Shown here: positions 1 through 8,770 of the stretch, piece after piece
How the letters are laid out: every line of letters starts with the position of its first letter
How positions within the stretch are numbered: the stretch's first letter is position 1
NCBI RefSeq assembly: GCF_004216895.1
Contig: NZ_SGXE01000001.1
Span: forward strand, 434,001-498,000
From: Aquimarina brevivitae
GTDB taxonomy: Bacteria > Bacteroidota > Bacteroidia > Flavobacteriales > Flavobacteriaceae
Direction: 5' to 3'
DNA length: 64,000 bases
Made by a program: the position numbers and the translations under genes
Notes under the pieces: generated by a model
Database searches by the model: none
Seen by the model: only the letters and a program-made list of their open reading frames with translations
Told to the model about the DNA's origin: nothing

Positions 1-1
1 A

Positions 2-814
2 AATGTAAAACCCAACTCCTACCTTAAAATCAAATCGGGTTGGTTTTTGGGCACCAAAGTGCAGATGGATTCCATTTTTGAAAATAATGAAGAGGCCGCT
101 GCCGTAAAAGAAGAAGTAGATAAACCCAAAGAAAATCAGTTTTTAGACAATCGCAAGTCGGTGCTTAAGGACTTGCTAAACAGCAATCTGGTCGATGAGG
201 ATGCCACACTTAATGTGATCCATAAATCAGGTCGCTATGCGTTTACCCTACAAGGGCATACTCTGATTAATGAACAGGTCGTCTATGTAATCGATTTTGA
301 GCCCAAGCGAGGCGAGGATTTTAAAGGTCAACTCTATATCAATACCGAAGATTATGCCGTGGTACGTGTGGATTATCAAAATGTCAAAAACCTAAAACGT
401 GTCAAGTTATTTGGTTTTAGCTATACAGACAATAGGTACAGCGGTAAAACGATCTTTGCAAAAGGCCCTAATGGTAAATATGCCATCCAATTTATGGAAA
501 AAATCAGGGGAGCGCGTTTTGGGGTAGATCGTCCACTAAAAATTATTGAAAAAAATAAATTCGTCAGCGGCCGCAGAAAGCAAAATGAATTATCCCTGGG
601 GATTGATGTTGGGGCAGCTTCTAAAACTAAGTATGAAGTTGTTGTTTTTGACACCCAACCGCTAAGTGCAGATCAATATACGGCAACAACCGAAGATAAG
701 ACGATAACACCCAAATATATGGAACAGTATGATCCCTCCTATTGGCAAGGGCATACCATAATTGAACCCAATACGGCCATCAAAGAATTTACAGTTTTAG
801 AAAATGGGTGGTAG
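2..814 (+). CDS. Carboxypeptidase-regulatory-like secreted protein, 3' part only
   Basis: The reading frame is open from base 2 to the stop at 814, so the gene starts outside the window. The visible part lines up end to end with the C-terminal half of the next gene (1421-2899). Shared blocks include GWF near the edge, FEPKRG, FKG-LY-N-ED, VRVDYQNVK, LFGFSY, VDRPLK-IEKNK, GRRKQNEL and the ending YDP-YW-G--IIEPN-AI. The two are tandem paralogues. The N-terminal signal peptide and beta-sandwich domain expected from the neighbour are not visible here. Function is not established; the family is presumed exported or cell-surface. No downstream terminator was found. Confidence 0.75.
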   Translation, partial: NVKPNSYLKIKSGWFLGTKVQMDSIFENNEEAAAVKEEVDKPKENQFLDNRKSVLKDLLNSNLVDEDATLNVIHKSGRYAFTLQGHTLINEQVVYVIDFEPKRGEDFKGQLYINTEDYAVVRVDYQNVKNLKRVKLFGFSYTDNRYSGKTIFAKGPNGKYAIQFMEKIRGARFGVDRPLKIIEKNKFVSGRRKQNELSLGIDVGAASKTKYEVVVFDTQPLSADQYTATTEDKTITPKYMEQYDPSYWQGHTIIEPNTAIKEFTVLENGW

Positions 815-1420
815 TTGGTTAGTAGTTGAGTACTTTAGTTTTGGAGGATATGAGTCCTTGAGTACACGATTATCTGAGCGATTAGAACATTGAAGTTATG
901 GGTTGTGAGTTTAGAGTTATAGATACCGAATTCAGAAGAGTTTAATTTTTTAATTATCCTGTATACCTCAGTGAATAAATGTCCCAAGAAATAGCTACGT
1001 AGAAAATGAAGTGAACGGAACGGTCAAGTAAAATTCGTAAGAAGAAGTACGTATCTACCTATCGATGATATAAATGATAAACTACCAGATTAAATAATGC
1101 AATGAGGTTTCATTTTACAAAGTGCAGTAAACGAGATTTTCAGTAGACATTTCTTAAGACTAGACTTTTTTGGTTCTTTTTTGGGCAATGCAAAAAAGAA
1201 TAAAAGGAGAAGTACATATATAAAAGTATTCGAATGATTGAGCAAGTGAGTAATTATTACATCGAATGATTTTTTGTTTCACAAAAAATTGTATCGAGAT
1301 GCAATTGGTATTTCTAAGCAACTAACCAGAAACAACAAACTACAAACCATCTACTTATCTATTTCATCATTGCAGGGGATTGCGTATATTGTAGGGATAT
1401 TTACCGGATTAAAGTGTTAT
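815..1420. other. Intergenic region without a recognised gene
   Basis: About 600 bases separate the two paralogous genes. I see no open frame with coding character, no clear terminator and no RNA gene. The segment around 1160-1210 contains short T-rich and A-rich runs that partly mirror each other. If the longest open frame of the next gene were used, the CDS would begin at 1274, but those extra residues do not look like part of the family. Confidence 0.5.
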
Positions 1421-2899
1421 ATGCCCCCTGGACATCTTTTACTTACGTTATGTTTTACCTGCACCGTTACACTGCTAAGTGGACAAACGATCAACTCGCG
1501 CGTGGTAGATCAAAACACCAACGAACCCGTTCCCTATGCTACTATAATACTATCCGAAGATCAGGGGATTATTGCTAATGAAGAAGGAAAGTTCAGTTTT
1601 GTACTCACAGAACTCAAAACTACTACCGACTCCATCTATATTTCTTCTATGGGCTACGAAAAACTGGCTATTGCTCTAAAGCAACCGATTGACAGCATCC
1701 TGTATATAGCTCCCAAAGAAATTGAACTTAAAGGCATTTATCTATCCAACAAAAAATTAGATATCGATGAAATTATGGATCGGGTCGAAGAAGGATTAGC
1801 GACACATTATGATTTTGAACTGTCCAGAAAGAAACTCTTTTTTCGACAAACGAATAAGAACAATATCGACCGACTGCAGCTAAAGTTTAAGGAATCCACC
1901 ATCGAAGAACTTAACAAGGCTCTTATCGATAGTATCGGAAACTCTATTCCTAAGCGTTCCACCTTTTATTTAGAAGCCTTGTGCAACTTTTATGGCAATA
2001 CGGAGCAACAACGATTACAAATTATCAAAGGGGCGCGCTTGTACAATAAAAACAACGTGAGCTCTGTGCAAAGTTTGGTTAAGAAATTAGAAGTCATTTT
2101 TAAAGAAAACATCAAACCCGATTCCTATATCAAAGTAAAGTCCGGTTGGTTTAGCCAAAAGGTAGAGGTAGATTCTATCCTTAATGCCAATAAAGGATCC
2201 GAGCACCAACAAAATCTATTTTTTAAAACCCGAAAAACCAATCTTAGCCGCCTATTTGCAGAGCTTATTATTCAAGAAGATAGCAAACTCGATGTGATCG
2301 ACCGTTCGGGTAAATATGAGTTTAGCGTACAGGATTATACCTCTATCGATGACGATGCCGCCTACGTAATTCATTTTGAGCCGAAGCGAGGTGCAGATTT
2401 TAAGGGTACCCTATACGTTAATATGGAAGATTTTGCCATTATGCGCGTAGACTATCAAAACGTAAAGCCCTTAAAAAATGTAGGGCTGTTTGGATTTAGT
2501 TACAACGAAAATGTATACAAAGGCAAAACCATTTTTACCAAAAGCAAAACAGGCAAATACTACCCGCGTTATATCGAAAAGATCACCGGTAAAGTGGTTG
2601 GCGTTGACCGCCCACTAAAAGTCATCGAAAAAAACAAAAATGTCAAAGGAAGACGCAAGCAAAACGAACTGTTGATGGACATCGATGTGGTCAACAGTAT
2701 TGTCACCAAGAATGAGGTCGTTATTTTTGAATATGAAACCATCAGTGAAAGCACTTATCTTGGGGTTATCGAAAACAAAAACACTAAAGTCAATTACCTG
2801 GCAAAATACGATCCCGCCTACTGGAGCGGATATAATATCATAGAGCCTAATCAAGCTATCCGAAGCTATACCGCGAATCAAGAAGAGCTCAGTAATTAG
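1421..2899 (+). CDS. Carboxypeptidase-regulatory-like domain protein, secreted
   Basis: This 492-residue protein starts with a hydrophobic signal-type stretch (about residues 3-21) ending near LLSGQ. A beta-sandwich of the carboxypeptidase D regulatory-like (CarboxypepD_reg-like) type follows at about residues 23-100, with the pattern V-D-x-N-T-N-E-P-V-P-Y-A-T-I-I and later G-K-F-S-F. The remaining ~350 residues match the truncated gene at the left edge and have no domain I can name. I chose the ATG at 1421 because the longer frame from 1274 puts 49 atypical residues before the signal peptide. Such proteins in Bacteroidota are usually periplasmic or outer-membrane associated; the role here is unknown. 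Confidence 0.75.
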   Translation: MPPGHLLLTLCFTCTVTLLSGQTINSRVVDQNTNEPVPYATIILSEDQGIIANEEGKFSFVLTELKTTTDSIYISSMGYEKLAIALKQPIDSILYIAPKEIELKGIYLSNKKLDIDEIMDRVEEGLATHYDFELSRKKLFFRQTNKNNIDRLQLKFKESTIEELNKALIDSIGNSIPKRSTFYLEALCNFYGNTEQQRLQIIKGARLYNKNNVSSVQSLVKKLEVIFKENIKPDSYIKVKSGWFSQKVEVDSILNANKGSEHQQNLFFKTRKTNLSRLFAELIIQEDSKLDVIDRSGKYEFSVQDYTSIDDDAAYVIHFEPKRGADFKGTLYVNMEDFAIMRVDYQNVKPLKNVGLFGFSYNENVYKGKTIFTKSKTGKYYPRYIEKITGKVVGVDRPLKVIEKNKNVKGRRKQNELLMDIDVVNSIVTKNEVVIFEYETISESTYLGVIENKNTKVNYLAKYDPAYWSGYNIIEPNQAIRSYTANQEELSN

Positions 2900-2924
2900 C
2901 CGTGTTAGCGTTGGTAACTTTTGG

Positions 2925-3028
2925 GCGTTACCACTATCCCGATTAGCATCGGGCCGCGGTCGGGCTATACGCTACAATTCCTCAGCTGATGGTTCAGCTT
3001 GCGGGATTTTCGCTACTATCCCTAACGC
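2925..3028. repeat. Structured intergenic element with GCGTTA...TAACGC ends
   Basis: The segment is bounded by GCGTTA (2925-2930) and its complement TAACGC (3023-3028). Inside are two perfect small hairpins: CCCGAT/ATCGGG (2938-2943 with 2948-2953) and AGCTGA/TCAGCT (2984-2989 with 2994-2999). Two similar sub-blocks, one with CGCTACAATTCC and one with CGCTACTATCCC, give internal repetition. It is more GC-rich than its surroundings. From memory, closely similar GC-rich intergenic blocks recur in many Flavobacteria genomes, which suggests a dispersed REP-like or structured element. Copy number cannot be judged from this window. Confidence 0.5.
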
Positions 3029-3135
3029 AGTATAGTAGTCTACAGAAAAAAAATACGATCAATAACCATACAATCAAAAAATAATGTAACATTGTCTACT
3101 ATGCTTACGAGTTCGTTAAGAGTACCATTAAATCA

Positions 3136-3636
3136 ATGAATAACATGCTTACCAAACACATCATTTCAGGATTCCTATTTGGGTTGTCGGTATCCCTGAT
3201 TTCCTGGACAGTAGGATTGATTCTCAACAGTATACTTGCTAAGCGTAGGTATTACCAAAAGCTGTCTCACCTTAACTTTATAACAAGTTCTAAACTAAAT
3301 CGTAGGATCGGGCTACGCTATTTTAAATGGGTGGTAAAAAACACCCCTTTTAAATATTTTAATACACAGCTCAAATTGGGACCCAAAAACAAAGACCTAC
3401 GCCAAATTAGATATCAGATGACACTTGCCGAAACCAGTCATTTAATCGGGTTTATCCTCGTAATGCTTGTTGCAGTTTACTATAGTATAACCAAAGGCTT
3501 GGTATTTGGTAGTTTTGTAATGCTGGCTAACATACTCATGAATTTATATCCTAGCTTATTACAACAACAAAATAAAAGAAGGATTGATCAGCTAATAAGA
3601 AAGCTGAATAATGTAAACAGAGATACAGTCAGGTAA
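3136..3636 (+). CDS. CrtO-like (glycosyl-diaponeurosporenoate acyltransferase family) membrane protein
   Basis: This 166-residue protein has an N-terminal membrane segment (about residues 9-33) and two hydrophobic segments near 100-135. Late motifs are AETSHLIGF and NLYPSLLQQQNKRR. An E-x2-H motif followed by an Asn-x-Tyr-Pro-x3-Leu-Gln-x3-Asn-Arg signature is what I associate with the CrtO acyltransferase-like family, which in Staphylococcus acts in staphyloxanthin synthesis. No other carotenoid gene lies nearby, so the substrate here is open. The assignment rests on remembered motif shape and could be wrong. The gene stands alone between the intergenic repeat and the HAD-like gene. Confidence 0.5.
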   Translation: MNNMLTKHIISGFLFGLSVSLISWTVGLILNSILAKRRYYQKLSHLNFITSSKLNRRIGLRYFKWVVKNTPFKYFNTQLKLGPKNKDLRQIRYQMTLAETSHLIGFILVMLVAVYYSITKGLVFGSFVMLANILMNLYPSLLQQQNKRRIDQLIRKLNNVNRDTVR

Positions 3637-3737
3637 TCCATAGAAACTACAAAACTTAAAGTTTATCAGCACAAGAACAAATAAATGCATCGAGAGTTGA
3701 TAAAGCATTAATTCATAAATTGTAAAAAAATCAAGCA

Positions 3738-4199
3738 GTGAATAAGACAACACTTATCTTGGATTTGGATGGAGTATTGATTACAAATCCCATTTGGAAA
3801 CCTGATGAAATTGATTCAGATGGATACTCTAAATTCAATAGTGACTGTGTTGAAAATTTAAACACTCTTTTAGCAATGGCTAGTTTTGAAATGTGGCTAA
3901 GCTCTACAAGGAGAACGGTAAAGAGTTTAGATGATTTCAATAGGATTTTTAAACACCGAAATATTAAACAAGAGATCAACGGTTTTCTACCAAAATATCC
4001 GGAACTTAATTCAAGAAAAGAGGAAATAGTTCAGTTTTTGGATCAATTTAAAATATCAGATTTCTTAATTATTGATGATGATAAATCATTAAACGGACTA
4101 GAACTACTAATCAAAGAAAAGTTAGTGCTAACAGAGTTTATGAAAGGGTTTAATCGTGACAAGCTTGAAGAAGCAAAAACTACATTAGCAAGCAAATAA
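3738..4199 (+). CDS. HAD-superfamily-like hydrolase
   Basis: The 153-residue product begins with LILDLDGVLI (about residues 5-14), the classical DxDG(V/T) nucleophile motif of the HAD superfamily. A second acidic patch, LIIDDDKSLNG near residue 110, fits HAD motif IV. The Ser/Thr (motif II) position may be LSSTRR near residue 54. It most resembles the small HAD proteins sometimes annotated as Swiss-army-knife RNA-repair-like HADs, but I cannot confirm a substrate. The start is a GTG at 3738; an ATG start would remove the nucleophile motif. It is monocistronic, with no partner gene adjacent. Confidence 0.6.
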   Translation: MNKTTLILDLDGVLITNPIWKPDEIDSDGYSKFNSDCVENLNTLLAMASFEMWLSSTRRTVKSLDDFNRIFKHRNIKQEINGFLPKYPELNSRKEEIVQFLDQFKISDFLIIDDDKSLNGLELLIKEKLVLTEFMKGFNRDKLEEAKTTLASK

Positions 4200-4295
4200 C
4201 TAAAGCCAAGCTTACTCCAACTTCAATGTCTTAAGCAAAGCTGTAAAGTAGTAATCCTCCTGATCCGGAATAATGATGGTTTTATAAGCCGTATT

Positions 4296-4634
4296 CTAAA
4301 TCATGTAATACGAATGGTTTTCTGTGGATAGCGAAGCGTTGTGTACGCGTACCAACTCCTGAATAAAATTATTAATAAGCAACACTTCGTTGTAAGAAAT
4401 TTCTCTGCGTATGGTCGGACCGTCACTTTGGTACACCAAATAATCCACTCTAAAACTTAGCGATTTCTTTTCGCCGTGTAAAGGTACAAACGCAAAGGTG
4501 AAATCCTTAGAAGCAAATATTTTATTGATGTTTTGTGAAGTCGGCTCTACTTGTTTCGCACAACTGCCGATCAGTAGTAAGAGAGGTAACCCTAATACGA
4601 GTAAGAAATATCTTTGAGTATACGTGCTGCACAT
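4296..4634 (-). CDS. Small lipoprotein, apparently truncated by an in-frame amber codon
   Basis: The protein begins with a type II signal peptide and lipobox LIGSC (Cys25), so it should be a lipid-anchored envelope protein. It ends after 112 residues at a TAG (4296-4298). The same frame then stays open for 27 more codons down to a TAA at 4212-4214. That stretch has normal coding character, including IIPDQEDYYF and LLKTLKLE. The full-length ancestral product was therefore probably about 140 residues. Either the gene carries a recent nonsense mutation, or the base is a sequencing error. Function is unknown; no domain is recognisable. Confidence 0.6.
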   Translation of the reverse strand: MCSTYTQRYFLLVLGLPLLLLIGSCAKQVEPTSQNINKIFASKDFTFAFVPLHGEKKSLSFRVDYLVYQSDGPTIRREISYNEVLLINNFIQELVRVHNASLSTENHSYYMI

Positions 4635-4653
4635 GATATACTAAGATAAAAAA

Positions 4654-4705
4654 ATAAGTTGGACCACTGTCTACACCTTTCAATGCCCGACGTAATCCAA
4701 CTTAT
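4654..4705 (-). terminator. Rho-independent terminator after the 207-residue lipoprotein gene
   Basis: A perfect 10-bp stem (4654-4663 with 4696-4705) encloses a 32-nt loop. On the minus strand the stem is followed by a run of seven T. It lies 39 bases past the stop of the lipoprotein gene at 4744-5367. Confidence 0.6.
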
Positions 4706-4743
4706 CCAAATATAAATAAATGTAAGTTTGTTGCTTGGTTTGC

Positions 4744-5367
4744 TTAGTTTAAGAAACGCTTTAAATTTTCTTCAAAATCCACACCGTTTACATTACTTAC
4801 TAATAAGGCCATTCCGCCTGTCTTAGAAGCTACAGTATATTCTGTTTGAAATCTGCGCTCCTTTTTGTGTGCTTTTACGTATTTTAATTTCACCACTTTA
4901 GCTTCGTTGGTAAAGAAATACCTTCCGTGGATTCTTTTATAACGTACTTCTTGCTTGTTAGACTCATCCTTTAACTCGTTATTTAACTTGGCAACATACT
5001 TTGCAGCTAAATAATCATCAAAAACGATGAAGTTAGTAGCATATACAAATACATGATTCGCTACATTATTCTTATCAGCAAAAACTTCGAATTCAGTTTC
5101 TTTAGCTTCAATTTCTTGAAGTTGATCTAAAGCAATACCTCTAAATTTAGAATCTTTTGGCAATGCGTTTAATCGATTTTTAAACTCTTCAACAGAAACT
5201 AATTCATAGTTACTAGATAGTACAATTTTGTTGTTCTTAAAAACAATTTTATTGTTTTTAGATTTTGAAATTTCCGCGCTAGTAGTGGAAGATTTCTCTC
5301 CAAATCCAGGGATTTCGCAGCTCGATAATAAGGCTGCAGCAGTTAATAATAGTAGAATTTTCTTCAT
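4744..5367 (-). CDS. Hypothetical lipoprotein
   Basis: The 207-residue protein starts with a short type II signal peptide, lipobox LLSSC with Cys17. After a Ser/Thr/Lys-rich spacer, the rest (about residues 50-207) is a charged alpha/beta sequence with no motif I recognise. It has no transmembrane segments other than the signal. The gene is followed by a terminator and separated from hemF by 75 bases, so it may share the hemF transcript or be independent. Function is unknown. Confidence 0.6.
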   Translation of the reverse strand: MKKILLLLTAAALLSSCEIPGFGEKSSTTSAEISKSKNNKIVFKNNKIVLSSNYELVSVEEFKNRLNALPKDSKFRGIALDQLQEIEAKETEFEVFADKNNVANHVFVYATNFIVFDDYLAAKYVAKLNNELKDESNKQEVRYKRIHGRYFFTNEAKVVKLKYVKAHKKERRFQTEYTVASKTGGMALLVSNVNGVDFEENLKRFLN

Positions 5368-5442
5368 AAGGGCATAGGTGTTAAATTTGGGTTAAGATTT
5401 TAATTGTAGCCCCTTAAAATCAATGCAATATACTAATTAATT

Positions 5443-6360
5443 TTAATAATCCAACCATTCAACGATATTTTTAAGCACTTTAACTAATTTTTCTTCTTCT
5501 GATCCCGTTTCAGGATGATGATCATATACCCATTGAACCCTTGGTGGCAGGCTCATGAGGATACTTTCTATCCTCCCATTTGTCTTTAACCCAAAAAGTG
5601 TCCCTTTATCGTGTACTAAGTTGAATTCTACATATCTACCACGACGAATTTCTTGCCAATCGCGTTCTTTTTGACCGTATTCCAAGTTCTTTCGCCTTTC
5701 AACAATAGGCACATAGGCTTCTAAAAAACTATCCCCTACCTCCGAAACAAAATTAAACCAATCGCTCATGGCCATCTGTTCATTTTTCTTACAATAGTCA
5801 AAAAATAAACCTCCTATGCCACGTGCTTCCCCTCTATGGGCATTATAAAAGTAGCTATCACACTTTTTCTTGTACTCGGTATAAAATTCAGGGTGGTGTT
5901 TATCACAGGCTTGTTTACATACCTGGTGAAAGTGTTTTGCGTCTTCTTCAAAAAGATAATAGGGTGTAAGGTCTTGTCCTCCTCCAAACCATTGATCTAC
6001 GATATTGCCCTGTTTATCATACATTTCAAAATAGCGCCAGTTGGCGTGTACCGTTGGAACCATAGGACTCTTAGGGTGTAATACTAATGATAAGCCACAG
6101 GCAAAAAAATCTACATCTCCTACCGTAAAATAATTTTGCATCGCTTTCGGCAACGGACCATGTACTGCTGAGATGTTCACCCCTCCTTTTTCAAAAACCT
6201 TTCCATTTTCAATCACCCGGGTTCTACCACCGCCACCTTCTTCACGTTTCCATATATCTTCTTTAAAACGGGCTTCCCCATCTATAGCTTCGAGTTTAGC
6301 CGTTATCGTATCCTGTAATTCCTGAATGTAAGCGTAAAATCTATCTTTAATAGGTTCCAT
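5443..6360 (-). CDS. hemF: Oxygen-dependent coproporphyrinogen III oxidase
   Basis: HemF decarboxylates two propionates of coproporphyrinogen III to give protoporphyrinogen IX, using O2. The 305-residue length is normal for the family. Diagnostic blocks are present in order: WKREEGGGGRTRV...GKVFEKGGVN (residues 37-62), HPKSPMVPTVHANWRYFEM (95-113) and WFGGGQDLTPYY (124-135), plus AHRGEARGIGGLFFDY. The start codon overlaps the stop of the upstream EI24 gene as TAATG, so the two are probably translationally coupled. It is the last haem gene of the minus-strand cluster. Its presence implies an aerobic route; the anaerobic HemN enzyme is not in the window. Confidence 0.97.
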   Translation of the reverse strand: MEPIKDRFYAYIQELQDTITAKLEAIDGEARFKEDIWKREEGGGGRTRVIENGKVFEKGGVNISAVHGPLPKAMQNYFTVGDVDFFACGLSLVLHPKSPMVPTVHANWRYFEMYDKQGNIVDQWFGGGQDLTPYYLFEEDAKHFHQVCKQACDKHHPEFYTEYKKKCDSYFYNAHRGEARGIGGLFFDYCKKNEQMAMSDWFNFVSEVGDSFLEAYVPIVERRKNLEYGQKERDWQEIRRGRYVEFNLVHDKGTLFGLKTNGRIESILMSLPPRVQWVYDHHPETGSEEEKLVKVLKNIVEWLDY

Positions 6361-7145
6361 TAAGCAATTGCTTTTGTTTCATTATTGGGTTGCGCCTCTT
6401 GTAACTTTCCTTCCCGTTGTAATAATTTAACGGTTTCCGTTGAGGCCGCTACTACAGCTATAGGTAAAGTAATTATAAGTCCTAGTACGGGTATAAAAAG
6501 CATCAGTATAAAAATAATACCATTACCAATAGCTACCCCTTTATGTTTACGTACAAACTGAACACTTTCTTTATATTTAAAAAAGCGTTCCATAGTGTAA
6601 TCCATATTTCCAAAACCTACATAATATGCCTGAATCACAAAAATAAGGATGGTCGCTACAATCCCAATAACCGGGATAAAGCTCAAAAATATGAGCGGAA
6701 TGACGAACAATAGTTCTTTTAGCAAGTTTCTGCCGTTGATTCTAATGCCACGGATCAATAGTTTCCCAAAAGAGCTGTGTTCACTTTTAGGTGCTTTAGT
6801 ACCCAGGATGTGCGCTTCCACTTTTTCAGACACCGGACTCATAAAAGGTGCAGATAAAGCCAATACGATATGTTTGTAGAGCACTAAGCCGATGGCGATA
6901 ATAAACAAACCTGCAATCCAGTTACTAATAACTAAAAAGGTCTCTGATCCCCAATCCCACATCCAAATCTTGGCGATATACGCGCCTAAATTATCTGAGA
7001 ACACATACGCCATGCTGAAAAAGAAAATACCTGTCAAAAGACTGATTAAAATAGGAATACCAAAATATTTCCACAATTTAAGCTTGGATAACAATCCAAA
7101 AGCACCAAAATAGGCCTTGATGCCTTTACCTATATTTTTAAACAT
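6360..7145 (-). CDS. EI24-domain (CysZ-like) integral membrane protein
   Basis: The protein has 261 residues with about five hydrophobic segments (near 22-47, 68-95, 140-175 and 205-235). The N-terminal region GIKAYFGAFGLLSKLKLWKY and the mid-region with a repeated hydrophobic helix pair are typical of the EI24/CysZ-like family. In some bacteria CysZ transports sulfate, but many EI24 proteins have no proven role. Its stop overlaps the hemF start (TAATG), placing it in the haem cluster. A link to haem or porphyrin movement would be only inference. The C-terminal ~25 residues are polar and likely cytoplasmic. Confidence 0.75.
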   Translation of the reverse strand: MFKNIGKGIKAYFGAFGLLSKLKLWKYFGIPILISLLTGIFFFSMAYVFSDNLGAYIAKIWMWDWGSETFLVISNWIAGLFIIAIGLVLYKHIVLALSAPFMSPVSEKVEAHILGTKAPKSEHSSFGKLLIRGIRINGRNLLKELLFVIPLIFLSFIPVIGIVATILIFVIQAYYVGFGNMDYTMERFFKYKESVQFVRKHKGVAIGNGIIFILMLFIPVLGLIITLPIAVVAASTETVKLLQREGKLQEAQPNNETKAIA

Positions 7146-7244
7146 AACGTTTTCAATTTATAAGTTATTTGTTGATAAGTCGCAGATTTCTTGAAATGTT
7201 TCATTTCCAAATAATCAATCTTTTAATTTATTCATTTAGGTCAA

Positions 7245-7730
7245 TTACTCAATACAAATCAATTGGTTAGGATACTTCTTTATATCCTGTTGTTTTGAAA
7301 TTAAAACTGCCTCAGCCACTTGTGAGCGTATAAGCTCCATTATTGCTGCTGTAGAATTTTCAGGATTCATTAAAAAGAGTTCTCTACCTATTCTATTATT
7401 ATGCAAATCCATAGCTTTTTCTATTGCATTGTTTGGGGATAGTTCCTCATGCAAATCTGTAAATTGCTTTACCCAACTAGCAGCAGCTTCCGCATTACCA
7501 GTAATTGCATAAGCATGGCGTGCTATTAAAGCATTCCACAAGGCATGGCGAAATGCATTAGCAGGTCCATGTCCGTGGTGTACCTTATCATATAACCGAT
7601 CACAGATCGCAATAGTCTCTTTGGTAGCCCTAAAGGTTGGATAGATCTTAAGAGGATGACGAATGAAAAGCAATGCTAATCTTCTTAATTCTTTAAAAGC
7701 CAATCCCTTTATGACTCGCCAAATATTCAC
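7245..7730 (-). CDS. DUF6973-type conserved protein
   Basis: This 161-residue protein contains HGHGPANAFRHALWNALIA (about residues 52-70), then FTDLHEEL and AMDLHNNRIGR. Conserved His, Asn and Arg residues in a helical context match the DUF6973 family as I remember it. That family is uncharacterised, and the His/Asp/Arg pattern hints at a metal or phosphate site. The ATG overlaps the hemE stop by one base (TAATG), so it is co-translated with hemE. No signal peptide is convincing. A role in haem metabolism is suggested only by position. Confidence 0.65.
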   Translation of the reverse strand: MNIWRVIKGLAFKELRRLALLFIRHPLKIYPTFRATKETIAICDRLYDKVHHGHGPANAFRHALWNALIARHAYAITGNAEAAASWVKQFTDLHEELSPNNAIEKAMDLHNNRIGRELFLMNPENSTAAIMELIRSQVAEAVLISKQQDIKKYPNQLICIE

Positions 7731-8755
7731 TAGCCTCGGTATTCCTTAACGGTATCCACAAACGCTTTAGCGTGATCCACCGGAATATTAGGTAATATCC
7801 CATGTCCTAAATTAGCTACATAGCTATCCTTACCAAAATCAGTAATCATCTGATTAACCATTTTTTTGATTTCTGGGATAGGCGATAGCAGTCTCGAGGG
7901 ATCAAAATTACCCTGAAGCGTTATGTTACCACCAGTAAGGTATCTTGCATTTTTTGCAGAACAAGTCCAATCAACCCCAAGCGCAGCAGCTCCTGATTTC
8001 GCCATATCCTGTAAGGCAAACCAACAACCTTTTCCAAAAACAATCACCTCAGTTTCATCTTTTAAGGCATCAATAATCTGTTGAATGTATTTCCAGGAAA
8101 ACTCCTTATAATCTACAGGAGATAACATACCGCCCCAGCTATCAAACACCTGTACAGCATTTACACCAGTAGCAACCTTAGCTTTTAAATAAGCAATGGT
8201 AGTATCGGTAATCTTTTGAAGTAATTGATGTGCTGCCTCAGGTTGAGAAAAGCAAAACCCTTTGGCCAAATCAAAATTCTTTGACCCTTGTCCTTGTACG
8301 GCATAGCATAAAATCGTCCAGGGCGAACCTGCAAATCCAATAAGCGGCACACGATTGTCTAACATTTCTTTGGTGAGCGTTATCGCATCCATCACATAAC
8401 CTAATTCTTCTTGTATATTAGGTACTACTACCTGATCGACATCTTTTTGCGATCGTATCGGATTAGGCAACCAGGGCCCTACCCCAGGCTTCATCTCCAC
8501 TTCAATGTTCATCGCTTGCGGAATAACCAAAATATCACTAAACAATATCGCTGCATCAGGGCCAATAATATCTATAGGCTGTACCGTTATTTCGGCAGCC
8601 AGTTCCGGAGTACGACAACGGGTAAAAAAATCATATTTTTCCTTTAAGGCCATAAATTCCGGAAGGTATCTTCCTGCCTGACGCATCATCCAAACAGGTG
8701 GTCGTTCTACCGTTTCACCTCGTAATGCTTTAAGAAACAAATCGTTCTTTATCAT
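7730..8755 (-). CDS. hemE: Uroporphyrinogen decarboxylase
   Basis: HemE removes four carboxyl groups from uroporphyrinogen III to give coproporphyrinogen III in the cytoplasm. The 341-residue length fits. The N-terminal signature [16 protein letters not shown] (residues 20-34) carries the invariant Arg pair that grips the substrate. [22 protein letters not shown] and a late [22 protein letters not shown] block are also typical. It follows hemD by 15 bases and overlaps the DUF6973 gene by one base, so it sits inside a single transcript running hemA to hemF. Confidence 0.98.
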   Translation of the reverse strand: MIKNDLFLKALRGETVERPPVWMMRQAGRYLPEFMALKEKYDFFTRCRTPELAAEITVQPIDIIGPDAAILFSDILVIPQAMNIEVEMKPGVGPWLPNPIRSQKDVDQVVVPNIQEELGYVMDAITLTKEMLDNRVPLIGFAGSPWTILCYAVQGQGSKNFDLAKGFCFSQPEAAHQLLQKITDTTIAYLKAKVATGVNAVQVFDSWGGMLSPVDYKEFSWKYIQQIIDALKDETEVIVFGKGCWFALQDMAKSGAAALGVDWTCSAKNARYLTGGNITLQGNFDPSRLLSPIPEIKKMVNQMITDFGKDSYVANLGHGILPNIPVDHAKAFVDTVKEYRG

Positions 8756-8770
8756 ACTTTTATACTTTGT

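Noticed and set aside
5396..5421. GATTTTAA/TTAAAATC stem between the lipoprotein and hemF genes as a terminator
   Set aside because: All A/T apart from two pairs and no T-run follows on the minus strand.
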